Made by a program: the position numbers and the translations under genes. From assembly GCA_035318505.1 (NCBI GenBank), contig DATHEQ010000285.1, positions 1 through 64,000 of the forward strand: a stretch of DNA of 64,000 nt, written 5' to 3'. The notes under the pieces are model-generated. The model was not told the origin of the DNA. It saw only the letters and a program-made list of their open reading frames with translations, and did not search any database. Position 1 is the first letter of the stretch. The number at the start of each line of letters is the position of its first letter. Below, one piece after another: positions 10,101 to 18,165 of the stretch. Origin of the DNA: DASWDH01 sp035318505. Lineage in GTDB: Bacteria > Myxococcota_A > Polyangia > Polyangiales > Polyangiaceae.

Positions 10101-10195
10101 GCGGGCTGCAGATGCTCGCCATTCCCGATTCCGTCACGCAAGGTCTCATGCTCTTCGATTTGAACCGGCTGGTGACCGTGACCGCCCTCTATTGA
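7187..10195 (+). CDS. very large secreted lipoprotein, coupled to the preceding one
   Basis: A 1002-residue protein starting at a GTG that overlaps the previous stop (GTGA, 7187-7190). MKKIAAALAVLTGSGLLWAGC is a signal peptide with lipobox (WAGC). The body contains propeller-like phrases (GEVAVVDVTADTVVDID, FAMALSDDGRLFVSDDSASV) and an Asp/Ala/Gly-rich insertion at about residues 275-315 (DAGAGDVGVSDAADPADG). Many Cys residues are present. It is probably exported to the outer membrane or cell surface with its partner, and the two may form a complex; that is inference from coupling and shared architecture. No enzymatic motif was recognised. Confidence 0.75.
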   Translation: MKKIAAALAVLTGSGLLWAGCSQNAPPIVVRSLERSGRAAFLCINDPRSPNPGQQLDACFTPGDLPGQFNYIVPHVIALVTQTARGEVAVVDVTADTVVDIDRSVPGYNFLPVGASPTDIVSTPAGNASFVGIGDPTRPAIFAIPSSSLPLWEDTSQPQPPPKTIASWPACALPPGGVPTEMVLVPDTTASSSDPGRRRAHCDGSPGQDAARGTDLSSETEMFGRLKLVVTLPELGEIDVIDAQDLLSRRPGEFEPCTVERRVFLTVDSNLPPATPKSDAGAGDVGVSDAADPADGMSSPDGAGGGPAIDAGPDGATCSGRVTPSAPPSLKPHPFAMALSDDGRLFVSDDSASVIHVVDMQDPCTAEEKAPLLPFSVVDPTRSVVSGAIAVSPLTSKRERFVYAADIKNNGSIMVFDVSANSTERAPLVRQDRRYNPFEPPDRIALPAPVESMTFAIHEVPLAPPDPTTGVIPRGMVCDPNNENDPNRPPEDFVQAGAGPRRLRGIFGFAALTNGDLTVIDLDDFDANCRRPRYSGDDALGCRDQSVPITGLPAASQEASCNIIEPHRVRSANYFTNVEAAGRHAPAMLTFPLLYDKDGTALSNDPSRPETARLPRLLGPALVREQHDDASWPILATVLSSVVSPGAGLFSNLDEAQANWVTFDLQAPRAHVAQIWNVTYEGVLPWFVARRGRLQCAGKPNDRECEQGDDASHFDFYDSSVGFCDGGAQGEDLAPAGDILEIIDDMPDPADPYWTTTTDVCSRAECEEVFGTLEAPRVIENGEPVGRDIAIEKSYQGKLSLKKTNTSKRVGDKGETKLIPITCCFPYPVAYTIRAGHQWIVTGQSSGFAHRLIPDPTQADPISQACIVSCDENLQLRNGRLVGRAADDPEGVPTYDDATPEGVKGKNAAGIFYNAQMRFVLWDREGATCTQPPCAGRVRDRFFSFQEVGGFTPMRFGLSSSAVMPQSIRYVRGLQMLAIPDSVTQGLMLFDLNRLVTVTALY

Positions 10196-10223
10196 CGCGC
10201 ATTGCGCCGCGGCGCGGTGCCGA

Positions 10224-10238
10224 TGCTAGAGTCGCGCG
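10224..10238 (+). promoter_or_regulatory. extended -10 element of a probable leaderless mutS transcript
   Basis: TGC-TAGAGT (10224-10232) is an extended -10 pattern ending exactly 6 bases before the GTG of mutS. Transcription would begin at or next to the start codon, and no Shine-Dalgarno sequence is visible. The trpB start at 55376 has the same layout (TGC-TAGAAC, 6 bases, GTG). Confidence 0.45.
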
Positions 10239-12878
10239 GTGTACGGCGAAGACCGAGCCAAAAAAGCGCTCTCCCCCGTCATGCGGCAGTACCACGCCGC
10301 CAAGTCGGCCTACCCGGACGCGGTTCTCTTTTTCCGGATGGGCGACTTCTACGAGATGTTCTACGACGACGCCGTCGCCGCGTCGCGGCTGCTCGATCTC
10401 ACGCTGACGAGCCGCAACAAGGGGGCGCCCGACGAGGTGCCCATGGCCGGCGTGCCCTACCATGCGGCGGCGGGGTACGTGGCTCGATTGCTGGCGCTCG
10501 GGCACAAAGTGGCGCTTTGCGAGCAGATGGCCGATCCCGCCAAGACGCGCGGCATCGTGCCGCGCGCGGTGGTGCGCGTGCTGACGCCGGGACTCGTGAC
10601 CGATGGCGAGCAGCTCGATGCGCGTCTCAACCATTTCCTGTGCGCGGTACACGGCACGCTCGAGGCGGGCAGCCCCCTCGGATTGGCGCGGCTCGACCTG
10701 TCCACCGGCGAGCTCTCGGCGGCGTCCTTCGAAGATGGCGCGGCGTTGGTAGGCGAGCTTTCTCGGCTCGACCCCCGTGAGATCCTGTTCGCGGAGGAGC
10801 TCGCATCGCTCGAAGAGGCGGCGAAGAGGGCAGCTCCGCGCGGCGTCGTGCGGCGCGACGAAGCGATCGACGACGCCACGGCTGGGCAGGTTCTCGAAGA
10901 AGTGCTCGGCGCAACGGCCAAAGGAGACGCCGAGAACGACGTGCCGGAGGTGGGAAGGATGGCGGCGGCGCGAGCCCTCCGCTTCGCCAAGAGCTGTCAC
11001 CCCGGTGTGGTGCTGCCGGTGCGCCGCCTTGGCGCGTGGGACCCGCGGGCGACGCTGGAAATCGACGACATGGCGCAGGCGCATCTCGAGCTCGTTCGCG
11101 CCGCCGATGGGGGGCGGTTGGGATCGTTGCTGGCGGTGGTGGACGAGACGTGCACGCCGCCGGGGGCGCGCATGCTGCGGCGCTGGCTTCTCGCACCGCT
11201 CGTCGAGGTGGCGGCGATCCGACGCCGCCTCGATGCCGTCGAGGTGTTCGTGCAAAATCCGCTCGCGCGAACCGATCTGCGCGGCCGTCTCGCCGAGCTG
11301 GGCGACTTGGAGAGGCTCGGCATTCGCGCCGCGCTCGGCGAAGCGACGCCGAAGGACCTGGGGGCTCTGCGCGACGGCCTCTTGGCCGCACCTTCCGTGG
11401 TCGAAGCGGTACGCAAGATCCCCGACACCGCCGGGCGTGACGCTTTTGGCATAGCGAGCGATCCTCCTGAAACACTCGACGCGCTCGCTCGCGAGCTCAC
11501 ACGAGCGCTGGTCGATCGACCGCCCGCGCTCGTGCGCGAGGGTGGGATTTTTCGCGCCGGGTACGACGCGGGCCTCGACGAGACGCGTCAGTTGAAGGAA
11601 GAGGGGACGGAGCTCCTCCTCGCGCTCGAGCAGAGGCTCCGCCAGACGTCGAACATTCCGACCCTCAAGGTGCGCTACACGCGCGTCTTCGGTTGGTACA
11701 TCGAGGTCACCCACACCCACGCCGCCAAGGTGCCGGCGTCGTTTCGCCGCAAGCAGACCGTGGCCGGCGGGGAGCGCTATACGAACGACGAGCTCGACGA
11801 TCTGCAAGACCGCATCTTGCACGCCGAGGCCCGGCATCAAGAGCGCGAGGGTGACCTCTACGGAAAGCTTCTCGGCGAAGCGGGAAAGCAAGGCGATGCG
11901 ATCCGCAAGCTCGCCGCCCGTTTCGCACAATGGGACGTCTACGCGGCGCTCGCCGAGGTGGCGCACCGCCACGATTACACGCGACCCGACGTCGACGCTG
12001 GCGAGGCCATCGACATCGAAGACGGCCGGCACCCGGTCGTCGAACAGCTCGCCGCAGCGGGCCAATTCGTGCCCAACGACGTGCACCTCGATTGCGCGAG
12101 CGAGCGGCTCTACATCATCACCGGGCCCAACATGGCGGGAAAATCGACGCTGATGCGTCAGGTGGCGCTCACGGTGATCCTCGCCCAGATGGGAAGCTAT
12201 GTGCCGGCGCGCCGCGCGCGGGTCGGGATCGTCGATCGCGTGCTCTCGCGCGTCGGCGCCAGTGACAACGTCGCCCGCGGGGAAAGCACGTTCATGGTGG
12301 AGATGCGCGAGACCGCGCATATCTTGCGGCGCGCGACACGTCGTTCGCTGGTGGTGCTCGATGAGATCGGGCGCGGGACCAGCACCTACGACGGACTTTC
12401 CATCGCCTGGGCCGTCGCTGAGCATCTGCACGATGCGGTGGCTTGCCGCGCGATGTTCGCCACCCACTACCACGAGCTTACCGAGCTTTCTTCGACGTGC
12501 CCCTACGCCGTCAACTACTCCGTTTCCGCGCGCGAGCTCGGCGACGACATCGTTTTCTTGCACAAGCTCGCTCGCGGGCCCGCTAGCCGGAGCTATGGCA
12601 TCGCGGTGGCCAAGCTGGCCGGCGTGCCGGAGGTCGTCTTGGCGCGCGCCAAAGCCATTCTCACGTCGCTCGAGGGGGGGGACGCCTTGCCCTCCGGCAA
12701 ACACGCCACCCTGCGCGGTCGCGGCGAAAAAGGCGGGGCGCAGCTCGACCTCTTCGCGCGCCGAGCGACCGACGACCATGGCGTGCTCGAGACGCTGAAA
12801 GCCGTCGATGTCGACCGCCTGACACCGCTCGATTCGCTATCGCTCGTCGCCAAGCTGAAAGCGCTTCTCGAGAAGTAA
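10239..12878 (+). CDS. mutS: DNA mismatch repair protein MutS
   Basis: An 879-residue MutS of normal length. The N-terminal mismatch-reading motif is FFRMGDFYEMF (residues 29-39), with the Phe and Glu that contact mispaired bases. The ABC-type ATPase at the C-terminus has Walker A GPNMAGKST (about 629-637), the DEIGRGTSTYDG segment and the ATHYHEL motif. It detects mispairs and recruits MutL; no mutL is in the window. The GTG start has no Shine-Dalgarno sequence, consistent with leaderless translation. It stands alone, with ychF 107 bases downstream. Confidence 0.97.
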   Translation: MYGEDRAKKALSPVMRQYHAAKSAYPDAVLFFRMGDFYEMFYDDAVAASRLLDLTLTSRNKGAPDEVPMAGVPYHAAAGYVARLLALGHKVALCEQMADPAKTRGIVPRAVVRVLTPGLVTDGEQLDARLNHFLCAVHGTLEAGSPLGLARLDLSTGELSAASFEDGAALVGELSRLDPREILFAEELASLEEAAKRAAPRGVVRRDEAIDDATAGQVLEEVLGATAKGDAENDVPEVGRMAAARALRFAKSCHPGVVLPVRRLGAWDPRATLEIDDMAQAHLELVRAADGGRLGSLLAVVDETCTPPGARMLRRWLLAPLVEVAAIRRRLDAVEVFVQNPLARTDLRGRLAELGDLERLGIRAALGEATPKDLGALRDGLLAAPSVVEAVRKIPDTAGRDAFGIASDPPETLDALARELTRALVDRPPALVREGGIFRAGYDAGLDETRQLKEEGTELLLALEQRLRQTSNIPTLKVRYTRVFGWYIEVTHTHAAKVPASFRRKQTVAGGERYTNDELDDLQDRILHAEARHQEREGDLYGKLLGEAGKQGDAIRKLAARFAQWDVYAALAEVAHRHDYTRPDVDAGEAIDIEDGRHPVVEQLAAAGQFVPNDVHLDCASERLYIITGPNMAGKSTLMRQVALTVILAQMGSYVPARRARVGIVDRVLSRVGASDNVARGESTFMVEMRETAHILRRATRRSLVVLDEIGRGTSTYDGLSIAWAVAEHLHDAVACRAMFATHYHELTELSSTCPYAVNYSVSARELGDDIVFLHKLARGPASRSYGIAVAKLAGVPEVVLARAKAILTSLEGGDALPSGKHATLRGRGEKGGAQLDLFARRATDDHGVLETLKAVDVDRLTPLDSLSLVAKLKALLEK

Positions 12879-12985
12879 ACGCGCATGGCCGCGCTGGGTA
12901 CGAACAAGACTTGCGCCGTTGCGAGGCTCCCGGATTTGCCGCGCCGCTGGCCGGCGACCGCGGCGCATGGTAGGGCCCGCGAGCC

Positions 12986-14119
12986 ATGAGCTTTGCATGC
13001 GGTATCGTCGGTCTGCCCAACGTCGGCAAGAGCACCTTGTTCAATGCGCTGTCGAGCGCCAAGGCGGAAGCCCAGAATTATCCGTTTTGCACCATCGAGC
13101 CGAACGTCGGCGTCGTGACGGTGCCCGACGAGCGGCTCGACAAGCTGGTCGAGCTCTTCCACCCGCCCAAGGTCGTTCCCGCGGCCATCCGCTTCGTCGA
13201 CATCGCCGGGCTGGTGCGCGGCGCGTCGAAAGGGGAGGGGCTCGGTAACCAGTTTCTTTCGCACATCCGCGAGGTGGAGGCGATCCTGCACGTCGTGCGC
13301 TGCTTCGAGGACCCCAACGTGGTGCACGTCGAGAACCGCGTCGATCCGGTCGCCGACGTGGACACGATCAGCGCCGAGCTTTGCCTCACCGATCTCGATG
13401 CCGCCGAGCGGCGGCGTGAAAAGTCGCGCAAGATGTTGAAGGCAAACAAACCGGAAGATCGTCTGGCGATCGAAGTGTGTGACTTGCTCGTCGCGCACCT
13501 CGACAAGATGCAGCCGGTCCGCACGCTCCTCGCCAGCGCAGCGGCGTCGAAGCAAGGTCCGCTCGCGACCCCGGAGGGGCAGACGATCGTGCGCGAGCTG
13601 CAGCTGCTCACGGCCAAACCGAGTCTCTACGTGGCCAACGTCGACGAGGGCTCGCTCGCCGATGTCGGACGTAACCCCCACTTTGCCAAGCTGGCGGCGT
13701 TTGCCGAAAAGGAAGGCGCTCACGTGATCGCGATCTGTGCGGCGCTCGAGGCGCAGATCGCCGAGCTCGATCCCGCCGATCGCCCGGAGTTTCTCTCCAG
13801 CGCTGGGCTGAAAGAGCCCGGGCTCTTCCGGGTGATCCGTTCCGGCTACGACATGCTCGGACTCATCACGTTCTTCACGGCTGGCGATCCGGAAGTGCAC
13901 GCCTGGACCGTGACCAGGGGAACGGTCGCGCCGGGGGCAGCCGGCAAGATCCACACGGACTTCGAAAAGGGATTCATTCGCGCCGAGGTCATTCGCTGGG
14001 ACGAACTCGTGACGCTCGGTAGCGAGGCGAAATGCCGCGAAGCGGGCAAGATCGCCATCGAGGGCAAGGAATACGTGGTGCAAGACGGCGACGTCATGCA
14101 CTTCCGGTTCAACGTCTGA
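12986..14119 (+). CDS. ychF: redox-regulated ATPase / ribosome-associated GTPase-like YchF
   Basis: A 377-residue member of the Obg-related YchF family, slightly longer than the usual 363. The P-loop is GLPNVGKST (9-17), the switch region includes NYPFCTIEPNVG, and the Walker B region is FVDIAGLVRGASKGEGLGN. The C-terminal TGS-like domain ends EYVVQDGDVMHFRFNV. YchF binds ATP in preference to GTP and associates with ribosomes and stress responses. TGG-TAGGGC (12968-12976) lies 9 bases before the ATG, so this transcript may also have almost no leader. Convergent with the DUF2752 gene. Confidence 0.95.
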   Translation: MSFACGIVGLPNVGKSTLFNALSSAKAEAQNYPFCTIEPNVGVVTVPDERLDKLVELFHPPKVVPAAIRFVDIAGLVRGASKGEGLGNQFLSHIREVEAILHVVRCFEDPNVVHVENRVDPVADVDTISAELCLTDLDAAERRREKSRKMLKANKPEDRLAIEVCDLLVAHLDKMQPVRTLLASAAASKQGPLATPEGQTIVRELQLLTAKPSLYVANVDEGSLADVGRNPHFAKLAAFAEKEGAHVIAICAALEAQIAELDPADRPEFLSSAGLKEPGLFRVIRSGYDMLGLITFFTAGDPEVHAWTVTRGTVAPGAAGKIHTDFEKGFIRAEVIRWDELVTLGSEAKCREAGKIAIEGKEYVVQDGDVMHFRFNV

Positions 14120-14152
14120 CGCCGAAAGCGCGTGCCAGAGGTTCGGCTTGCG

Positions 14153-14560
14153 TTAAGTCAAGCTGACCGGTCCTCCGAAAAAGCCGAAGAAGCGCGCCAC
14201 CCACACACCCAAGAGAAGGAACGCCAGCGCCGCGGCGAGCAGCTCGACGGACCGTGGAATGCGCGCGCCTCGCAAAGTGCCTCGACCTCGCACGTAGCCG
14301 ACCGTCTGGGCGACGATCCATCCGGTCGCACAAGGCACGATCACTGGCGAAAGCGGGTGAAGGGCGATCGCCTGCGCGACCTCCCCGCGGAGGAGCGCCA
14401 CCGTCGCGCGCGTCATCCCGCAACCAGGGCAGGGAATACGCAGTGCCAGCGCGACGAGGCAGAGCTTCACCGGGGAGAAGAGCAATGCAGCACCCGCTAC
14501 GCCGGCGAGCGCCACGAGCCCCGCGCGATGTAGCGGGCTCTGCGCCGACGACTTTGCCAT
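14153..14560 (-). CDS. DUF2752 small membrane protein
   Basis: A 135-residue protein with two or three transmembrane segments. The family signature PCPGCGMTRATVALLRG lies at about residues 43-59; this Cys-Pro-Gly-Cys-Gly-Met motif defines DUF2752. The ATG at 14560 is 8 bases after the stop of the upstream zinc-ribbon/DUF4234 gene, so they form one leftward unit. DUF2752 proteins are often found near DUF4234 or zinc-ribbon proteins, but their biochemical role is unknown to me. Confidence 0.85.
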   Translation of the reverse strand: MAKSSAQSPLHRAGLVALAGVAGAALLFSPVKLCLVALALRIPCPGCGMTRATVALLRGEVAQAIALHPLSPVIVPCATGWIVAQTVGYVRGRGTLRGARIPRSVELLAAALAFLLLGVWVARFFGFFGGPVSLT

Positions 14561-14568
14561 CGCTCCGC

Positions 14569-15945
14569 TCAGCTGGAAGCGCCCGCGGGATCCCACACCT
14601 CGTTCAAGTCCTTGGTGAGGAAGTAGGGGGCCAGCAAAAAGTACATGATGGGACCCGCCGACTGCTGGTTGCGCGAACCGGCGCGCTGCTTGGCTTCGGT
14701 CACCCAATCGGGGAGCTTGCCGAGCAAGACGACGAGACTGAGGACCGGCACGAAGATGTGCCACGGCACGATCTCTTCTTTGTTGAGGTAGGCCTTCAGC
14801 TCGGAGAGCATCATGTAAAACGTGACCATGCCGTAGATGCCGCACGTGACGAAGGTGAGAAGCGTGACGACGACAGGGTTTCGCACCCCGGGTCTGGTCT
14901 CGGAATGCGACATGGGAGCGAGCGCGCTGCCGCCCGCTTGCACCATGCCGGCGCCTTGCGGCGCATACCCGCCCGGATCGTAGCCACCTTGCTGTGCACC
15001 GTACGGCGCTGGTCCGCCGTACCCGCCCGGCGACTGCCCGTAACCTTGGGGTGGCGCGCCGTAACCTTGGGGCGGGGGCCCGTAACCTTGGGGCGGCTCG
15101 CCGTAGCCGCCGGGGCCGGGCGCGCCGTAGCCGCCCGCTGGGGGCTGACCGTACCCGCCGGGAGGCGGGCCATAACCTTGCGGCGGAGCCCCGTAGGCGG
15201 GCGGTCCACCTTGCGGCGGTGCTCCGCCGTAGTCACCTGGACCTCCTTGTCCGGGCGGTGACCATGGCTGTTGTGGACCGGGCGGGTTCGCGCCGCCGCT
15301 CGCGCCGAAACCTGGAGGCGGCGCTCCGTAGGGTGGTGCCGCGCCGGGTGCGCCATATCCGCCGCCCATCTGATCGAGTGCGACCGTGCCTCCGAGCGGG
15401 TTCACGCGTTGGCCCGGCTGCTGAGCACCATACCCACCCTGCGCTGGGGTCGGCGCGTAGCCACCTTGCCCGCCGCCAGCTGGCGGAAATCCGGGCGGCG
15501 GAGGGGCAGTCGAAGCAGCGCCGGGATTCGGACCCGCTTGCGGCGGACCGGGCGAGTAGGGCGACACTGCGCCGGGCCCGGGTGTGTACGGGGCTGGCGC
15601 TTGGGGGCTCGCGGCCGTGGGCCCGTGTCCCGCACCGACAGGCCCGCCGGCCGGAGCACCGGCCGGCGAGAAAGGAACGAAACCACCAGGTGGCGCGACG
15701 CCGACCATCGTACCTTTGAAAGCCTGCTTGGGCGGTGCAGCAGGGGCGGCCGGACCGGGAGGCGGCGCTGCGGCGGCCGGTGGTGCAATGGGCGGGGGCG
15801 TCGAGTGCTTTGCCGCGCCCGGCTGATTCATCATCAGCATCGTCCCTTTGAACTTGGGGGCGGCTGCTCCCTTGATATTGAATCCGCACTTCGTACAGGT
15901 CGTGGCTGTTTCCGGGTTTTTCGTGCCGCAGTTCGGACAGAACAA
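14569..15945 (-). CDS. zinc-ribbon, Pro/Gly-rich, DUF4234 membrane protein
   Basis: A 458-residue protein in three parts. Residues 3-20 form a zinc ribbon (CPNCG, then CTKCG). Residues 30-330 are Pro/Gly/Ala-rich with tandem YGAPPQG-type repeats. The C-terminus is a DUF4234 domain with hydrophobic helices (TLLTFVTCGIYGMVTF; FVPVLSLVVLLG). The start is TTG 15945, supported by GGAGG seven bases upstream. The sequence FKGTM occurs twice (32-36 and 76-80) and LGGTV once (184-188), which could be Thr phosphorylation or FHA docking motifs. Function is unknown; the first part would be cytoplasmic. Confidence 0.8.
   Translation of the reverse strand: MFCPNCGTKNPETATTCTKCGFNIKGAAAPKFKGTMLMMNQPGAAKHSTPPPIAPPAAAAPPPGPAAPAAPPKQAFKGTMVGVAPPGGFVPFSPAGAPAGGPVGAGHGPTAASPQAPAPYTPGPGAVSPYSPGPPQAGPNPGAASTAPPPPGFPPAGGGQGGYAPTPAQGGYGAQQPGQRVNPLGGTVALDQMGGGYGAPGAAPPYGAPPPGFGASGGANPPGPQQPWSPPGQGGPGDYGGAPPQGGPPAYGAPPQGYGPPPGGYGQPPAGGYGAPGPGGYGEPPQGYGPPPQGYGAPPQGYGQSPGGYGGPAPYGAQQGGYDPGGYAPQGAGMVQAGGSALAPMSHSETRPGVRNPVVVTLLTFVTCGIYGMVTFYMMLSELKAYLNKEEIVPWHIFVPVLSLVVLLGKLPDWVTEAKQRAGSRNQQSAGPIMYFLLAPYFLTKDLNEVWDPAGASS
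15031..15215 (-). repeat. degenerate tandem repeat coding for YG-x-PPQG units
   Basis: Within the DUF4234 gene, units related to CCGTAACCTTGGGGCGG recur about every 24-30 bases and encode repeated Tyr-Gly-(Ala/Pro)-Pro-Pro-(Gln/Gly)-Gly peptides. This is low-complexity coding repeat, liable to length variation. Confidence 0.7.
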
Positions 15946-16150
15946 GTGTGCCTCCGAGAGCCGGGTTCTTCCCCGCTGGCGACGCCGATTGACGCCCCCC
16001 TTTACGCTACACGCAAGCCTCCCCGGTTCTCAAGCTTCGCGTGTGTAGGGCGTCAGCCCCACGCCGACCCCCTTGCCACCGGGATTTTTTGATGCGCTCG
16101 GCGGCGCGCCGTGCGGCCAAATCTGCGAACGGTGCCGCCGGATTACTACC

Positions 16151-16180
16151 TTGACACCGCGCCCGAGCGCCCACTAGGTT
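16151..16180 (+). promoter_or_regulatory. sigma-70-type promoter for the nuo operon
   Basis: TTGACA (16151-16156), an 18-base spacer and TAGGTT (16175-16180) lie in the 357-bp gap (15946-16302) between the divergent DUF4234 and nuoE genes. It would give a 5' leader of about 115 bases before nuoE. The rest of the gap holds no convincing gene; I see only short weak symmetries (GGGAATATCCC; GTGAC-TCCG-GTCAC at about 16230) in the leader. Confidence 0.6.
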
Positions 16181-16302
16181 TCGCGCGAGTTGCGAAGGGG
16201 AATATCCCTCGGGCCTCGCGGTTCGTGACTCCGGTCACTCCCTTCTTTCCGCTTCCGCTCGCCGTAGCCCCCCCGCGCCGTCCCCGCCTTCAAGGACTCT
16301 CC

Positions 16303-16782
16303 ATGGCCTTCGTCCTCTCCGCCGAACGGGAACGTGAGATGAGCGAAATCTTCACGCGCTATCCGACACGCAAAGCGGCGTGCATCCCGCTCCTCCATCT
16401 CTGCCAAGATCAAGAGGGATACGTCAGCGAAGAGGCGATGAGCTACGTCGCCGAGCAGCTCGGCATGGCACCGTCGCAGGTGAAGGGCGTCGTCACCTTC
16501 TACACGCTCTTCAACACGGCACCGGTGGGGAAACACCAAGTCTGGGTGTGCAAGACGCTGTCCTGCGCGCTGCGCGGCGCCAAAGACATCATCGGGCATT
16601 GCGAGAAGCGACTCGGCGTGCACGTCGGAGAAACGACGAAGGACGGCAAAGTCACGCTGCGCACCGCGGAGTGCTTGGCTTCCTGCGGTACAGCGCCGAT
16701 GATGCAGGTCGACAAGAAATATTACGAGAATCTCACTTCCGCCGAAGTCGACCGCATTCTCGATCGACTTCTCGAGGCTTGA
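16303..16782 (+). CDS. nuoE: NADH-quinone oxidoreductase subunit E
   Basis: The 159-residue 24-kDa subunit of the NADH dehydrogenase module of complex I, which binds the N1a [2Fe-2S] cluster. The four ligands appear as VCKTLSC (Cys-x4-Cys) and ECLASC (Cys-x3-Cys). Start ATG 16303 (MAFVLSAERER) matches the family N-terminus; the frame is open further upstream but that part is unlike NuoE. It is first in the operon, 36 bases before nuoF, and has a sigma-70-like promoter about 150 bases upstream. Confidence 0.95.
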   Translation: MAFVLSAEREREMSEIFTRYPTRKAACIPLLHLCQDQEGYVSEEAMSYVAEQLGMAPSQVKGVVTFYTLFNTAPVGKHQVWVCKTLSCALRGAKDIIGHCEKRLGVHVGETTKDGKVTLRTAECLASCGTAPMMQVDKKYYENLTSAEVDRILDRLLEA

Positions 16783-16818
16783 TCCCACCGCTTCGAGGAG
16801 CAGAACCGCTTCGATACA

Positions 16819-18165
16819 ATGCTCAAACCCGTCAAGATCCTCACCAAGATGTACGACGTCCCCGAAGGGTGGACGATGCGCGCCTACGAGCGGGCCGGCG
16901 GCTACCAGGCCGCCAAAAAAGCGCTGGGGATGCCGCAGGCGACCGTCATCGACGAGATGAAGAAGGGCAACGTGCGCGGTCGCGGCGGGGCCGGTTTTCC
17001 CGCGGGCGTGAAGTGGGGCTTCATGAAGCCCGACCCGCAGAAACCCGCTTATCTCGTCATCAATGCCGACGAAGGCGAGCCGGGTACGTTCAAAGACCGC
17101 ACCCTGATGGAAAAGGATCCGCATCGGTGCATCGAGGGGTGCATCATCGGGTCTTACGCGATAGGCGCGCACGTCTGTTACATCTACGTGCGCGATGAGC
17201 TGCACCTCTCCAAAGAGCGGCTCTGGAGCGCCATCCGAGAAGCCAAGGACCGCGGCTTTCTCGGCGCGCATCCCTTCGGCGGCAACTACGCCATCGAAGT
17301 GTACGTGCACACCGGCGCCGGCGCGTACATCTGCGGCGAAGAAACCGCGCTCCTCGAGTCGCTCGAAGGCAAGCGCGGCGAGCCGCGTTTGAAACCGCCC
17401 TTCCCCGCGCAGCGCGGCGTCTTCGGTAACCCGACGACCGTGAACAACCTGGAGACCATCGCCGCGGTGCCCACCGTGATCGAGATGGGGGGCGAAGCGT
17501 TCTCCAAGCTTTCGTCGCTGCACCACTTGAACGACGGGGGCTGCCGTCTCTTCGGCGTCAGTGGACACGTCAAAAATCCGGGCATCTTCGAGGCCTGCGT
17601 GGGCCTCACCTTGCGTGAGCTCATCTACGACCTGGGGGGCGGGATGTCGCGGGGCGAGCTGCTCGGCGTCATTCCGGGGGGCTCGTCGTGTCCCGTGCTT
17701 CTGCCTTCCGAGAAGGTGAACGCCCCCGACGAGAAATCGGTGCTCCACCCCTGGCACGGACAGAGCGTGCTCGACGTGCCACTCGGCGTCGACACCATGC
17801 GTAACCTCGGCACCATGCTCGGCACCTGCTGCGCCATCGTCTTTTCCGACGAGACATGCCCCGTCGCCGTGATGCAGAACTTGATGGCCTTCTACCGCCA
17901 CGAATCGTGCGGGCAGTGCACGCCCTGTCGCGAGGGGGTCGGTTGGATCGACCGTATCGTCACCAAGCTTTTGCATGGCGAAGGCTCGGTCGACGAGCTC
18001 GATCGCATTCACGATATCGGCAATGGGATCATGGGCAACACCATCTGCGCTTTCGGCGAAGGCTCGGCCATGCCGGCGCTCGGATTGGTGCGCAAGTTCC
18101 GGCGCCATTTCGAAGAGCACGCCACCGGCAAGCCGTGCTCCGCAGGGGGGCGGCTCGACGCATGA
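16819..18165 (+). CDS. nuoF: NADH-quinone oxidoreductase subunit F
   Basis: The 448-residue 51-kDa subunit that binds NADH and FMN and carries the N3 [4Fe-4S] cluster. The nucleotide-binding glycine-rich segment is GRGGAGFPAGVKW (about 54-66), followed by INADEGEPGTFKDR. Cluster ligands are Cys364, Cys367 and Cys370 in ESCGQCTPCREG, plus Cys410 in NTICAFG. The stop overlaps the nuoJ start (ATGA). In most bacteria nuoG follows nuoF; here it does not. Confidence 0.97.
   Translation: MLKPVKILTKMYDVPEGWTMRAYERAGGYQAAKKALGMPQATVIDEMKKGNVRGRGGAGFPAGVKWGFMKPDPQKPAYLVINADEGEPGTFKDRTLMEKDPHRCIEGCIIGSYAIGAHVCYIYVRDELHLSKERLWSAIREAKDRGFLGAHPFGGNYAIEVYVHTGAGAYICGEETALLESLEGKRGEPRLKPPFPAQRGVFGNPTTVNNLETIAAVPTVIEMGGEAFSKLSSLHHLNDGGCRLFGVSGHVKNPGIFEACVGLTLRELIYDLGGGMSRGELLGVIPGGSSCPVLLPSEKVNAPDEKSVLHPWHGQSVLDVPLGVDTMRNLGTMLGTCCAIVFSDETCPVAVMQNLMAFYRHESCGQCTPCREGVGWIDRIVTKLLHGEGSVDELDRIHDIGNGIMGNTICAFGEGSAMPALGLVRKFRRHFEEHATGKPCSAGGRLDA

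Noticed and set aside
10146..12779. 877-codon minus-strand frame opposite mutS
   Set aside because: Shadow of mutS: Arg/His-rich composition and no recognisable motif, while the plus strand shows every MutS signature.
14121..14147. GCCGAA...TTCGGC stem after ychF
   Set aside because: Only 6 bp with a 15-base loop and no U-tract; too weak to call a terminator.
15946..16302. Possible small gene in the divergent gap before nuoE
   Set aside because: The open frame here is only an upstream extension of nuoE with no conserved features; the gap is better explained by a promoter and leader.
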